A DNA stretch of 62,020 bases. It comes from Lachnospiraceae bacterium. Its GTDB lineage: Bacteria > Bacillota > Clostridia > Lachnospirales > Lachnospiraceae. A program made the position numbers and the translations under genes. The notes beneath the pieces were generated by a model that made no database searches, was not told the origin of the DNA, and saw only the letters and a program-made list of their open reading frames with translations. The DNA lies in assembly GCA_017500935.1 (NCBI GenBank), contig JAFVXW010000047.1, positions 1 to 62,020 of the forward strand. The letters are read 5' to 3'. This document shows, one piece after another, positions 16,339 through 25,282 of the stretch (positions within the stretch are counted from its first letter, which is position 1; the number at the start of each line of letters is the position of its first letter).

Positions 16339-16608
16339 TCCGAACCGGTACAGCTCATTGAGTTTTTCCTGTGTCCGTTCCAGCTCTTTCTTCTGCATGA
16401 TCGCATTGCGGTCACTTAAAATTGCCAGCATTTCATCCACCACTTCCACTTCCGGCAGATAAGAATAATGCGACAGATACGCGATCATTCTGGACGCTGT
16501 ATAATCGGTATTCAGATTGCGTGTGATCAGATCGCACAGATTCTGGGGATAGCCCCGTTCAACCAGTATCTGATACAGCTGCATGCTCAATTCTGTCCTT
16601 GGTTTCAT
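16324..16608 (-). CDS. Small conserved hypothetical protein (94 residues)
   Basis: The soluble, mainly helical protein reads K-P-R-T-E-L-S-M-Q-L-Y-Q-I-L-V-E-R-G-Y-P and ends in a helix rich in Glu and Lys (K-K-E-L-E-R-T-Q-E-K-L-N). It has no cysteines, membrane helix or signal. I recognise it only as the kind of short protein found across Lachnospiraceae. The sequence is coherent through the whole frame with typical codon use, so it is likely real. It overlaps the convergent transporter end by 15 bases and follows the GNAT gene with a 38-base gap, so the two may be one transcript. Confidence 0.65.
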   Translation of the reverse strand: MKPRTELSMQLYQILVERGYPQNLCDLITRNLNTDYTASRMIAYLSHYSYLPEVEVVDEMLAILSDRNAIMQKKELERTQEKLNELYRFGLDIE

Positions 16609-16646
16609 CGCAGATCACTTCTCCGTAAAATTTTATTCATCTGCCC

Positions 16647-17195
16647 TCAGGCATCTTTAAGACTCTCCCAGCGCTCTCTGGTCATCACATTGGTATGCCC
16701 CACCCGGATCTCCTGCAGCAGCGGCACCGGCACTTCCCCGCAGGTGTGATGGTATACAAAACCGGCCTTTTCCTGCACGCGCTTTGACTTTGTATTTCCG
16801 TCATAGTAACCGACCCACACGGTGGTCATGTTAAGATCCTCAAAGGCATGGCGCAGCAGCTCTCTCACCGCTTCCGGCATATAGCCTCTGCCCCAGAAGG
16901 GTTTTCCCAGCCAGTATCCAATCTCGCACTCATCCTCGCGCTCCGTCATATCCGTCTGTTCGCCGCATTTTAAGGAAATCGCACCGATCGCCTGTCCAAC
17001 GCCCTTTTCACAGATCGCATAACATTCTTCACCCGAAAAAACATTGCGGATCACTTCCAGGCTCTCTTCCACACTTTTATGGGGAGGCCATCCGGCAATG
17101 GGCCCCACTTCCGGATCTTTTGCATATTCATATAAACTTTCTGCATCCGCTTCTGTCCAGGGACGCAGAAACAGTCTCTCTGTCATAAGTACCAT
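16647..17195 (-). CDS. GNAT family N-acetyltransferase (RimJ/RimL-like)
   Basis: The 182-residue protein begins T-E-R-L-F-L-R-P-W-T-E-A-D-A, the classic start of RimJ/RimL-type acetyltransferases. The acetyl-CoA site includes G-Y-W-L-G-K-P-F-W-G-R-G-Y, and N-T-K-S-K-R-V-Q-E-K-A-G-F closes the fold. These enzymes acetylate N-terminal amines of ribosomal proteins or small amines and antibiotics; the substrate here is unknown. ATG 17195 follows AGAGGA at good spacing. It heads a likely two-gene unit with the 94-residue protein. Confidence 0.85.
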   Translation of the reverse strand: MVLMTERLFLRPWTEADAESLYEYAKDPEVGPIAGWPPHKSVEESLEVIRNVFSGEECYAICEKGVGQAIGAISLKCGEQTDMTEREDECEIGYWLGKPFWGRGYMPEAVRELLRHAFEDLNMTTVWVGYYDGNTKSKRVQEKAGFVYHHTCGEVPVPLLQEIRVGHTNVMTRERWESLKDA

Positions 17196-17401
17196 ATTTT
17201 TCCTCTTTTCCGCGCAGATCCCAAACCTGACATCCGCATATTTTATATATCATAACATTTTCTCAATCATCTTACAATAACTCCCTGACCGCCACATTTT
17301 TGTTTACTTTTCCTCACTGCACCATTAAAATATAAGCATAAGATTTCTCACAAGCGGGCAGCCGCCTGCATCCATTTTCACTACAAACAGGAGGATCCCA
17401 C

Positions 17402-17736
17402 ATGATAAATGCAATCGCAAAAAGAAAATCCATCCGTAGTTTTACAGACCGCAAAGTAGAACCCGAAAAAGTTGAAGCGCTGCTGCGCGCCGCCATGAGA
17501 GCCCCCAGCGGCATGAACGGCCAGCCCTGGGAATAGAAGGCCTTGGCGCCGGCTGGATGGGCGTTGGCCCCAACACCGAAGGTCAGGCACGTCTTAGCGA
17601 ACTTTTAGGCCTTCCCGCCAATGTAAAACCCTATTCCATCGTAGGCATCGGTTATCCGGCAGAAGACGCCGATCTGGAAGCGGTTGACCGCTATGACGTA
17701 TCCAGAATCCATTACAACAGCTATCACTTAAAATAA
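17402..17736 (+). pseudogene. Nitroreductase, internal deletion
   Basis: The first 40 or so codons encode a normal nitroreductase start (A-I-A-K-R-K-S-I-R-S-F-T, then A-P-S-G-M-N-G-Q-P-W-E) and end in TAG at 17534. One base over, the frame continues G-L-G-A-G-W-M-G-V-G-P-N and runs to a natural C-terminal part ending Y-H-L-K at 17736. Roughly 75-80 residues of the middle, including part of the FMN site, are missing between the two halves. A good ribosome binding site (AGGAGG) remains at the start. The gene is dead; it lies directly before the GH2 gene. Confidence 0.85.
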
Positions 17737-17762
17737 AAAGCACAGCGAAAGGAATCAACATC

Positions 17763-20363
17763 ATGAATGTACGCAAGACAAGCTTTCCCCAGCCCGACAT
17801 TGCCCGCAGCGAATGGCTGAACTTAAACGGCACCTGGGATTTTTCCCTGGATGAAAAAACCTATGCCGGCACCATCGAAGTGCCCTATCCCTGGGGTTCT
17901 CCTCTTTCCGGCGTAAATGAAGAAAAGGACGGCACCGGCTATTACCGCAAAACTGTCAGCTGGAATCCCTTAAACGAGCGCATCTGGCTGGTATTCGGCG
18001 CAGTTGACTACACCTGCGAAGTGCGCGTAAACGGTACCGTTATGGGCACTCACAAAGGCGGCTACAACCGCTTTGAATTTGATGTGACCGACTGCTGGAA
18101 TCGTGACGGCGAAAACACCATCGAAGTGGATGCCACCGACTTAAGCGCAGACAGCCAGACCTACGGCAAACAGGGCTATGGCAACGCGCGCGGCATCTGG
18201 CAGACCGTATGGATGGAATCCCGCCCTGCAGCTTACATCGACAGCTTCTTTGTAAAAACCAAGCTCGACGGCACTGTCACCTACGATATCACCTGTAAAA
18301 ATGCGGCAGACGGCACTTTTGTGACCGCTGCGTTCGCAGATTGCAGCGCCTCCGCTCCCGTCATAGACAACAAAGCACAGATCACCTTCACCGTGGCCGA
18401 TCCCAAATGGTGGTCCCCCGAAGAGCCCAACCTCTACGAAGGCACCCTGACTCTGGGCAATGATGTGATCAGCACCTACTTTGGCATCCGCGAGATCGGA
18501 ACCGGCAAATTCGGCGCAAACAACCGCAACTACATCACCTTAAACGGCAAACCCTACTATATTAACGGTGTTCTGGATCAGTCCTTCAATCCCCAGGGCT
18601 TTTTCACCCTGCCCTCCGATGATGACTGCCGCGAAGAAATCCTCCGCTTAAAACGCATCGGCGTCAACATGGCCCGCATCCACATCAAAGCCGAAGAACC
18701 CTTAAAACTCTACTGGGCTGACAAACTGGGCTTACTGATCATGGAAGACATCCCCTGCTTCTGGGGCGAACCCCTTCCCGAAACCCAGGCACAGTATGAA
18801 ATCGAAATGGAAGAACAGATCCTGCGCGACAGAAACCACCCTTCCACCTTCTACTGGGTTGTTTTCAATGAAACCTGGGGCCTGTTCCACTTCTCCTACG
18901 ACGAAGAAGGCAACAAAAAACAGACATACAAACCCGAAACCGCAGAATGGGTTGTTCGCTGTGTTGAAAAAGTCCGCGCACTGGATGACACCCGCCTGAT
19001 CGAAGACAACTCCGTCTGCAACCGCGACCATACCGTAACCGATGTCAACACCTGGCATTTTTACTCCAACGGCTACAAGATCGTAAAAGGCGTTGTGGAT
19101 GACTTCTGTAACGGCGCATATCCCGGCACACAGGAAAACTACAAGGAAGGCTACACCATGGCCGATGTTCCCTGCATGAACAGTGAATGCGGCAATGTAT
19201 GGGGCATCACCGGCAACGCAGGCGAAAGCGACATTTCCTGGCAGTACAAATACATGATGAACGAATTCCGCCTCCACGACAAGCTCTGCGGCTTTGTCTT
19301 CACCGAATTCCACGATGTGATCAACGAATTCAACGGCTACTACAAGATTGACAACGGCGACAAGGATTTCGGCTATGATCTCTATGACATGACCTTAAAA
19401 GATCTGCACAGCCAGGACTATCTGGGCTGCGATTTTGCACCCATGACCACGGTAAAACCCGGCGATACACTGGAAATCCCGCTGTTTGGTTCCAGCTTCT
19501 CCGATAAATACCACGGCAAGCTTCTGACCATTGACTGGCAGCTGGCATGTCTGGATCCCGCAGACGGCGACTACATCGCAGACGGCGGCGAAAGCTATCT
19601 GGTATGGGCAGGCTACGGTACCTTCCCTGCAGGCTCCATCCCTGTGACCATCCCTGAGCATGACGGCATCGCCCTTTTATCCTTTGCGCTCTATGCAGAC
19701 GATGAAAAAATCATGCAAAACGGCATCCTCTTTGACGTAAACGGCACCAGAGATAACGCCCTGGTTTTAAGTCCTGCAGACTTTACCGGTGACTTTAACC
19801 GCATCATCCCCACCGCCATGGGCAAAACCAGCGGTCTGGGCAAAGGAAGCTTTACCACCTCCATCAAAACCGCTGATATTCCCGGCTTTGACAAGGCTGA
19901 CAGCCTGCGCCTGCTCTTTGAGGCATCCACCCGTGAACCCATGACCCATGACTATCCCGATGAAACCACCGGTGCCAAGATCGACTTAAACTACATGCTC
20001 GGCTACCGCTGCGATCCCGGTGCAAACCGCAATTCCTTCCCTCAGACCGATGCCTCCAAATGGGGCGGCATGATGGAAATTGCCATCGACGGCATCTCCT
20101 GCGGCACTATTTATCTGGCTGATGACCCGGCTGACTCCCGCGGCGCACTCTCCCACCACTACCAGCCCGTTGACAACCTTCTGGAAGAAGCAGGCACCTA
20201 CGGAACCCTGTGCGATATCATGATTCCTTCCGCACTGCTTCTGAAACTGCAGGAAAAAGACAGTTTCACACTGACCTTTACCATGAAGGACGAAGCCGGC
20301 CTTTCCCTCTACTCCAGAACCAGCGGCCGCTACGGTATTGGCATCATTCTGGAAGCAAAATAA
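17763..20363 (+). CDS. Glycoside hydrolase family 2 protein (beta-galactosidase/glucuronidase type)
   Basis: The 866-residue enzyme has the GH2 order: sugar-binding jelly roll (W-L-N-L-N-G-T-W-D-F near residue 18, then R-K-T-V), an immunoglobulin-like domain, and a TIM barrel from about residue 255. The acid/base is Glu370 in V-V-F-N-E-T-W-G; the nucleophile is Glu475 in M-N-S-E-C-G-N. A further beta domain of about 280 residues follows. There is no signal peptide, so it works on imported oligosaccharides. The exact bond (beta-galactoside, -glucuronide or -mannoside) cannot be fixed. Its codons strongly prefer C and G in third position (GGC, ACC, AAC, GAC), more than most neighbours, which suggests high expression. 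AAAGGA precedes the ATG. Confidence 0.85.
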   Translation: MNVRKTSFPQPDIARSEWLNLNGTWDFSLDEKTYAGTIEVPYPWGSPLSGVNEEKDGTGYYRKTVSWNPLNERIWLVFGAVDYTCEVRVNGTVMGTHKGGYNRFEFDVTDCWNRDGENTIEVDATDLSADSQTYGKQGYGNARGIWQTVWMESRPAAYIDSFFVKTKLDGTVTYDITCKNAADGTFVTAAFADCSASAPVIDNKAQITFTVADPKWWSPEEPNLYEGTLTLGNDVISTYFGIREIGTGKFGANNRNYITLNGKPYYINGVLDQSFNPQGFFTLPSDDDCREEILRLKRIGVNMARIHIKAEEPLKLYWADKLGLLIMEDIPCFWGEPLPETQAQYEIEMEEQILRDRNHPSTFYWVVFNETWGLFHFSYDEEGNKKQTYKPETAEWVVRCVEKVRALDDTRLIEDNSVCNRDHTVTDVNTWHFYSNGYKIVKGVVDDFCNGAYPGTQENYKEGYTMADVPCMNSECGNVWGITGNAGESDISWQYKYMMNEFRLHDKLCGFVFTEFHDVINEFNGYYKIDNGDKDFGYDLYDMTLKDLHSQDYLGCDFAPMTTVKPGDTLEIPLFGSSFSDKYHGKLLTIDWQLACLDPADGDYIADGGESYLVWAGYGTFPAGSIPVTIPEHDGIALLSFALYADDEKIMQNGILFDVNGTRDNALVLSPADFTGDFNRIIPTAMGKTSGLGKGSFTTSIKTADIPGFDKADSLRLLFEASTREPMTHDYPDETTGAKIDLNYMLGYRCDPGANRNSFPQTDASKWGGMMEIAIDGISCGTIYLADDPADSRGALSHHYQPVDNLLEEAGTYGTLCDIMIPSALLLKLQEKDSFTLTFTMKDEAGLSLYSRTSGRYGIGIILEAK

Positions 20364-20384
20364 ACAGCAGAAACTTTGATACAT

Positions 20385-20409
20385 GGTCTGCGCAGTCAAT
20401 GCGCAGACC
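20385..20409. repeat. Perfect hairpin after the GH2 gene
   Basis: GGTCTGCGCA (20385-20394) and TGCGCAGACC (20400-20409) make a perfect 10-base stem with a 5-base loop, 20 bases past the GH2 stop. No T-run follows, so it may protect the mRNA end or partly terminate. A similar stem occurs at 47551-47581. Confidence 0.7.
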
Positions 20410-20449
20410 CGCTGCAGAATCAGCCCACGCAAACAGGAGGGACCTTCGT

Positions 20450-20965
20450 ATGAATGAACCGCAAAATACCGCAGACTCCAAAAATATCCCGGAAGACAAA
20501 AAGGAGCTTTACGAACTCTTAAAACGCCTCGAAGCTGCCAACGCCGGTCAGGAGCTTTATGCCAAAAAGCAGTACCGCATGTCCCAGATCAGCGCCGCAG
20601 CCTGCGTACTGATGCTGATCGTTGTTTTGGCATGTGCAGCCGTCCTGATGCCCAAAGTGCTTCATCTTTTCAATCAGGTGGATGCGATCACGCAGAAAGT
20701 GGATGTTGTTTTTGAAGAGATCGACACTCTTTATGACCAGATCAGCGTTGTCATGAAAGACCTGGAATCCATCACCTCCGGCCTGGCCGACACCTTACCG
20801 GAAATGATGACCAATCTGGACACTTTAATGGAAACTTCCAGCGAAGGCATCACGGAAGCCATCGACAAAGTATCTTCCATCGATATCAAAACGCTGAATA
20901 ATGCCATTGCAGATCTGCAGGCCATTGTGGAACCCATTTCCAAACTCTTTGGCGGCAGACGGTAA
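20450..20965 (+). CDS. Single-pass membrane protein with a coiled-coil-like domain
   Basis: The 171-residue protein has a charged N-terminal part (D-K-K-E-L-Y-E-L-L-K-R-L-E), one membrane helix at about 48-70 (A-A-C-V-L-M-L-I-V-V-L), and a C-terminal helix region with heptad-like repeats of I/L/V (V-D-A-I-T-Q-K-V-D-V-V-F and following). This resembles the methyl-accepting-like or apolipoprotein-like helical rods seen in small membrane proteins of Clostridia. No enzyme motif is present. The start at 20450 has AGGAGGG; a longer frame from 20210 runs through the GH2 gene and is spurious. It may share a transcript with the GH2 gene and ends at a strong bidirectional terminator. Confidence 0.75.
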   Translation: MNEPQNTADSKNIPEDKKELYELLKRLEAANAGQELYAKKQYRMSQISAAACVLMLIVVLACAAVLMPKVLHLFNQVDAITQKVDVVFEEIDTLYDQISVVMKDLESITSGLADTLPEMMTNLDTLMETSSEGITEAIDKVSSIDIKTLNNAIADLQAIVEPISKLFGGRR

Positions 20966-20976
20966 AAAACAAGCTA

Positions 20977-21005
20977 AAAAAGGCTGCCCGCAAGGCAGCC
21001 TTTTT
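20977..21005. terminator. Bidirectional rho-independent terminator
   Basis: AAAAAGGCTGCC (20977-20988) pairs with GGCAGCCTTTTT (20994-21005), giving T-runs on both strands. It serves the membrane protein gene on plus and the parvulin gene on minus. Confidence 0.9.
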
Positions 21006-21015
21006 CAATATCGTC

Positions 21016-21756
21016 TTATTCACCCATATACTTTGCGCGCAGTTCATTTACCTTTGCGGTATAAAGTGCGCTCTGCTTTCTCTGTGCCAGATTCACGCCG
21101 ATCTGTTCAGCCACTTCTTCAAAAGAAGCAACGGAAGCTTCGGTCTTTGCTTCCACCTTGATCAGATGATAGCCAAACTGGGTCTTTACAGGACCAACCA
21201 CCTTGCCGATCTCAGCGGAGAATGCAGCATCTTCAAATTCCTTTACCATCTGGCCCTTGCCAAAGCTCCCCAGATCGCCGCCCTTAGAACCGGAAGGACA
21301 GGTGGAGCATTCCTTTGCAGCATCTTCAAAGGTCTTTTCGCCGTTTTCGATGGAAGCTAACACTGCCTTGCAGGCATCCTCGTCAGCAACCAGAATGTGC
21401 TTTGCGCTTACGGTTTCAGACTTTCTGAAATGCTGGGGGTTTTCAGCATAGAAAGTTCTTGCTTCTTCTTCGGTCACTTCCACGTCAGAAAGCACCTTCT
21501 TCATAGCAAGCTGTGCATAGATATCCCTCTTTGCCTTTTCCAGAACTTCCTGAAACTCTTCGGTTTCTTCCAGCTTGATCTCTTCGCCGTATTTTGCAAA
21601 CAGGTGAATTGCAACCACCTGATCCAGACACTGCTTACGGAACTGAGGATTCTGTGCATATGCCTGCTGCTGACCGGGCAGAGTGCTGATGAATGCATCG
21701 ATATCTGCATCGGTAATGTTTACACCGTTAATAGTTGCTAAAATTGCTTCGCTCAT
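21016..21756 (-). CDS. Peptidyl-prolyl isomerase, parvulin type (cytoplasmic)
   Basis: The 246-residue protein has an N-terminal helical part of about 110 residues and a parvulin domain from about 115 to 205. The domain has the family motifs A-K-H-I-L-V, S-G-S-K-G-G-D-L-G-S-F-G-K-G-Q-M and F-G-Y-H-L-I-K-V. It catalyses cis-trans isomerisation at proline bonds. Unlike PrsA it has no signal peptide or lipobox, so it is a cytoplasmic chaperone-like isomerase. The start at 21756 is preceded by AAGGAG. The HAD gene ends 14 bases upstream of it, so both probably form one transcript ending at the bidirectional terminator. Confidence 0.9.
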   Translation of the reverse strand: MSEAILATINGVNITDADIDAFISTLPGQQQAYAQNPQFRKQCLDQVVAIHLFAKYGEEIKLEETEEFQEVLEKAKRDIYAQLAMKKVLSDVEVTEEEARTFYAENPQHFRKSETVSAKHILVADEDACKAVLASIENGEKTFEDAAKECSTCPSGSKGGDLGSFGKGQMVKEFEDAAFSAEIGKVVGPVKTQFGYHLIKVEAKTEASVASFEEVAEQIGVNLAQRKQSALYTAKVNELRAKYMGE

Positions 21757-21770
21757 GTTGATAAAACTCC

Positions 21771-22493
21771 TTATTTTATAATTTTCAAGCTCGCATCCAG
21801 AAAAGCAGCCAGCTCATCAAAACCGCCGTTGGGATACTGTGAAATATCTGCGTCATCCTTATTGATCAGACAGTCTGTCAGCAAAAAGACCTGCATTCCC
21901 ATTTCTCTGGCGATCATGTCCTCGGACACGTCATTACCTATCATAACACATTCCTGCGGTTCTGCACCAATTTTTTCAAGAATTTCCCGATAATATGCCG
22001 GATTCGGCTTGCAGTAACAGGAATTGTCGTAGGTTGTATACAGTGCAAAATCCTCCGGCGCAAGTCCTGCCCAGCGGATACGGCTCTGCGTTGCCGCCGC
22101 CGGAAACAGCGGATTGGTCGCCAGCACCACACAAAAACCGCGCTCCTTTAAACTGCGCACGATCTTTGCCGCCCGCGCATCAAAACCGCAGACCTTCTGC
22201 ACCTGCTGGAACTCATTCTGATAAAAATTATCAAAGACCGGCCAATGTTCCTTTACGGTTTCACCGTACACGCCTGCAAGCACATCCCAAAACACCTCAT
22301 GATTGCACTTTCGGCCGTCATTTTTTACCATCGCGCGGGTGCCTTTCCAGATCGTCTCAAACAAAAGTCCGGGTTCATATCCAAACGGCGCAAGCTTTGC
22401 AGCCAGCTTTCCAAAATAACTCTTAATAAAAACATCCTGATCCATCGGCAGCAGTGTGCCGTCCAGATCAAACAAAACGCATGTTACGCCCAT
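21771..22493 (-). CDS. HAD family hydrolase
   Basis: The 240-residue protein has the four HAD motifs: D-L-D-G-T-L at residues 9-14 (nucleophile Asp9), a threonine in L-A-T-N-P (about 119-123), a lysine in Y-C-K-P-N-P-A-Y-Y, and M-I-G-N-D-V-S-E-D for magnesium binding. The cap lies between motifs 1 and 2 as in phosphoglycolate-phosphatase relatives. It should remove phosphate from a small metabolite in the cytoplasm. It lies between GH38 (35 bases upstream) and the parvulin gene, all on the minus strand, and could belong to the GH38 transcript. Confidence 0.85.
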   Translation of the reverse strand: MGVTCVLFDLDGTLLPMDQDVFIKSYFGKLAAKLAPFGYEPGLLFETIWKGTRAMVKNDGRKCNHEVFWDVLAGVYGETVKEHWPVFDNFYQNEFQQVQKVCGFDARAAKIVRSLKERGFCVVLATNPLFPAAATQSRIRWAGLAPEDFALYTTYDNSCYCKPNPAYYREILEKIGAEPQECVMIGNDVSEDMIAREMGMQVFLLTDCLINKDDADISQYPNGGFDELAAFLDASLKIIK

Positions 22494-22527
22494 TTTACAA
22501 TTTCCTCACTTTGCCGGACATGCCCTT

Positions 22528-25155
22528 TTATTTCAGATACTCTGTAAGATCCACGTTGGCGATTTTCTTTTTGCCAAGAGACACTTCCAGCTTCCGGCCG
22601 TCTGCAAACCCAAACACTGCTGCAGCATCTTCCCCGGCGGGATTGTAGATACGTGCAAAAATCGTATCCTCTTTTTTGTCCACTCTGGAAAGAACAGCAC
22701 CGTCCAGCGTAAATCCGGCAAAATCGGAGGCTTCCCTGCTGCCCTGGCAGGCTACACCCCAGCACAGAAGCGGCAGCTGCCAGGACAGGGCCTCATTGCA
22801 GATCGCTTCTTCACTTCTGCCTTTTTCCGCCATTCTCAGCGCATAGCGGAAGGTGGTTTTTCCTTTCATTTTGCTGTCTTCGGAAAACCAGCGGCATCCA
22901 TGCCCCATACTTGTCTCATCACGGGTCAAAAGCTCCATACAATATACATTTCCCACAGAGCGCAGCAGTGTCAGTGCAGTCACGCTGCCGGCATCGGTGT
23001 GGAAAGCTTCGTATTCCTGAGAGGAAGCGGAATAAATTTCCAGATCAAAGTTCTCTGCCGGTACATGTACCAGATTGCGGCAGGGCATGGTCATGATGTT
23101 TTTGGGTTCCAGCTCATTTTCATGGAACACAGGCCGTCCGGTCAGATCAAAGGCTGTATCGGAGTAGATTTTTGCAGGCTGTCCGGGTGTTTCAAACAGC
23201 GCGCGCAGACGGAAGCCTTCGCTTTCATTTGCGATATCCGTCTGAATTTCTGCAATGTCACTGCCTTTTTTCAGGGTAAACACAGAGATTGCCTGAATAC
23301 CGGAATCTTCTTTTCCGGGCACACATATTTCATATGCCACTTCTATGCAGCTTTTCTGTTCCTCTTTGCGGCAGCTGATCACCTCTGCCTTCTGTGTCAC
23401 AGTCCGCAGCCCCTGCGCATTGGAGAAGGTATAACCGTCACCTTCATCTGCGCACCATTCCATGCGGTTGGCATTTTTCAACAGATGACCTGTATTTTTA
23501 TTGAGGATATCCACAGAACCGTCGCTGTTGACAGTCAGTCTGAGGATATCATTTTCAATGCTTCCGGCATTCCCAGCCATTTCCTGTGCACATTCTGCGA
23601 TTTCCTCTTTCTGCGCCAGATAAAACAGCTTAAAGCCCATCGCAGGCACGTTTTCAGCCATAAAGCGATAAGAAACGCCGGTCAGAAGATCCTGATCGCC
23701 GGTATCCTTATCCAGAATTGTCAAACGGGTAGTGTCTTTCTCCAGTTCCTCAAAATACACATATTTTAAGTCTTCCAGATCGGCTCTCTTATAAAAAAGC
23801 ACCTGCGCCTCAGAGCCTTCGATAATCTTTTCCCCGTCAGAAATGCAGTTGCCTGCCACTTTATAGGGAATGGACAGCTTGCCTTCCACCATCATGGAAC
23901 GCTCATAGGGCAGACAGTTATATACCAGGATTGCACCGGGATTTCCATGGCCGTTTAAGGATGCGCCGATCTTCAGCATATCGTCTTTGATGATCTCATC
24001 CGCAATCTGCTTTACACCGGCCAGGCGGCTTTTGGTATCTGCATTGGTCTCATCCACAGAACAGGTACAGATGGAATCATGGGGATGACATTTGATCAGC
24101 TCACGCTCTGCAATGGCAAGCATGGCATCTCTGTCCAGAAATTCAAAATCATCACAGGGTTTTTCATGCATATCCAGTCCGGAAAGATAGGAAAAAAGCA
24201 GGTTTTCCGCAGTACGGTTCTGCATTTTGATATCCATTCTGGAGCTCATGACATTACCCAGCACAAAATGCTCTTTGTAATTGCCGCGCTGCTCGCCCTT
24301 TACTTCCAGAAGCTGATGGTCCACCATGCCCTGAATTTCTTTTTCCAGTTCTTCAAAGTAGATATCCTGTGTGCTTCCCTTAAATTCCACTTCCGGGAAT
24401 GCATCCTGTAAAAACCCGAGCACTTCCGGGAAATTGTCTCTGGGCTCAATATGATCGATACCGCAGATCAGCATACGGTTTTTATACGGAAATACATCCC
24501 TGTCAAAACCGGCAAGCACTTTTCCCATAAATTTTTCTGCCCACTCACGGGTCATATGATGGCGGTCAATATGCTTCCAGATGGTGGGAAGCACCAGTTC
24601 CACGCCCATATTGTAGGTTCCATGCTCAGTCAGCAAAGAAGTGCCGTCGGGAGAGGTAAACATTTCTGCACCCAACAGATCCTTGGTTTCCTCTTCAAAA
24701 CGCTGTCCGCGGGTGTACATGGCATATTTTTTGCCGAAAAAAGAATACATCTGGGGCAGCTGTCCGCAAATACCGAAGCTGTCCGGTGAATATCCCACAT
24801 TTCCGCCGCCGTCATAGGCTTTGGTGATCGCATCGCCGATCTCCAGATTCTTCCACAAAGATTCGCCGCTGGGAATAAACATATCCGGCACCACATACCA
24901 AGGGCCCACGATCAGCTTTCCTGCACAGATCAGCTCATGAATACGCTCCTTCATCCAGGGCTTTGCTTCCAGATAGTCCTCCAGCATGATGGTCTGACCG
25001 TCCAGCAAAAAATACGGATGTCTGCCGGATTCCAAAAGCTTAACAACTTTGTCCATCAGACGCACCAGTCTTACCTGAAAACGTCTGAAGGGCAGGTACC
25101 ATTCTCTGTCCCAGTGGGTACTGGGAACAAGGTGGATAATGTATTTCTTTTCCAT
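22528..25155 (-). CDS. Glycoside hydrolase family 38 alpha-mannosidase
   Basis: The 875-residue enzyme starts Y-I-I-H-L-V-P-S-T-H-W-D-R-E-W, where His14 and Asp16 bind zinc. The catalytic nucleophile Asp125 sits in G-Y-S-P-D-S-F-G. The central three-helix and long C-terminal beta domains have family-like length. It releases alpha-linked mannose, as in MngB-type enzymes acting on imported mannosyl sugars or N-glycan fragments. There is no signal peptide. AGGAGG precedes ATG 25155; the frame extending to 25275 covers the terminator region and is not coding. The ribosomal operon upstream on the same strand is separated by a terminator. Confidence 0.9.
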   Translation of the reverse strand: MEKKYIIHLVPSTHWDREWYLPFRRFQVRLVRLMDKVVKLLESGRHPYFLLDGQTIMLEDYLEAKPWMKERIHELICAGKLIVGPWYVVPDMFIPSGESLWKNLEIGDAITKAYDGGGNVGYSPDSFGICGQLPQMYSFFGKKYAMYTRGQRFEEETKDLLGAEMFTSPDGTSLLTEHGTYNMGVELVLPTIWKHIDRHHMTREWAEKFMGKVLAGFDRDVFPYKNRMLICGIDHIEPRDNFPEVLGFLQDAFPEVEFKGSTQDIYFEELEKEIQGMVDHQLLEVKGEQRGNYKEHFVLGNVMSSRMDIKMQNRTAENLLFSYLSGLDMHEKPCDDFEFLDRDAMLAIAERELIKCHPHDSICTCSVDETNADTKSRLAGVKQIADEIIKDDMLKIGASLNGHGNPGAILVYNCLPYERSMMVEGKLSIPYKVAGNCISDGEKIIEGSEAQVLFYKRADLEDLKYVYFEELEKDTTRLTILDKDTGDQDLLTGVSYRFMAENVPAMGFKLFYLAQKEEIAECAQEMAGNAGSIENDILRLTVNSDGSVDILNKNTGHLLKNANRMEWCADEGDGYTFSNAQGLRTVTQKAEVISCRKEEQKSCIEVAYEICVPGKEDSGIQAISVFTLKKGSDIAEIQTDIANESEGFRLRALFETPGQPAKIYSDTAFDLTGRPVFHENELEPKNIMTMPCRNLVHVPAENFDLEIYSASSQEYEAFHTDAGSVTALTLLRSVGNVYCMELLTRDETSMGHGCRWFSEDSKMKGKTTFRYALRMAEKGRSEEAICNEALSWQLPLLCWGVACQGSREASDFAGFTLDGAVLSRVDKKEDTIFARIYNPAGEDAAAVFGFADGRKLEVSLGKKKIANVDLTEYLK

Positions 25156-25208
25156 CAAAATATCCTCCTGCAAAATATGAAATAGTGTGCGCCTTGCGCA
25201 TATACGTC

Positions 25209-25249
25209 TTTTTATACGATAGAAAACGAAGTTTCCTGTCGTATAAAAA
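25209..25249. repeat. Long near-perfect hairpin upstream of the mannosidase gene
   Basis: TTTTTATACGA (25209-25219) and TCGTATAAAAA (25239-25249) are perfect inverted repeats. The inner bases extend the stem to about 19 pairs with one mismatch and one wobble around a GAA loop. It is transcribed in the mannosidase leader only if the rpsR terminator is read through. Confidence 0.65.
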
Positions 25250-25270
25250 AGGTCCGCATTTTGCGGACCT
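25245..25270 (-). terminator. Terminator of the rpsF-ssb-rpsR operon
   Basis: Read on the minus strand, AGGTCCGC pairs with GCGGACCT around an AAAAT loop and is followed by six T residues (positions 25245-25250). It lies 13 bases past the rpsR stop. Confidence 0.9.
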
Positions 25271-25282
25271 CTCATAATTGTT

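Noticed and set aside
18732-19313. A 193-residue minus-strand frame inside the GH2 gene
   Set aside because: It is antisense to a well-conserved GH2 enzyme with strong codon bias, which opens such frames by chance; there is no ribosome binding site.
22456-23769. A 437-residue plus-strand frame across the GH38 gene
   Set aside because: It is the shadow of GH38 coding sequence, rich in Cys, His and Phe as antisense frames are, and lacks any family motif.
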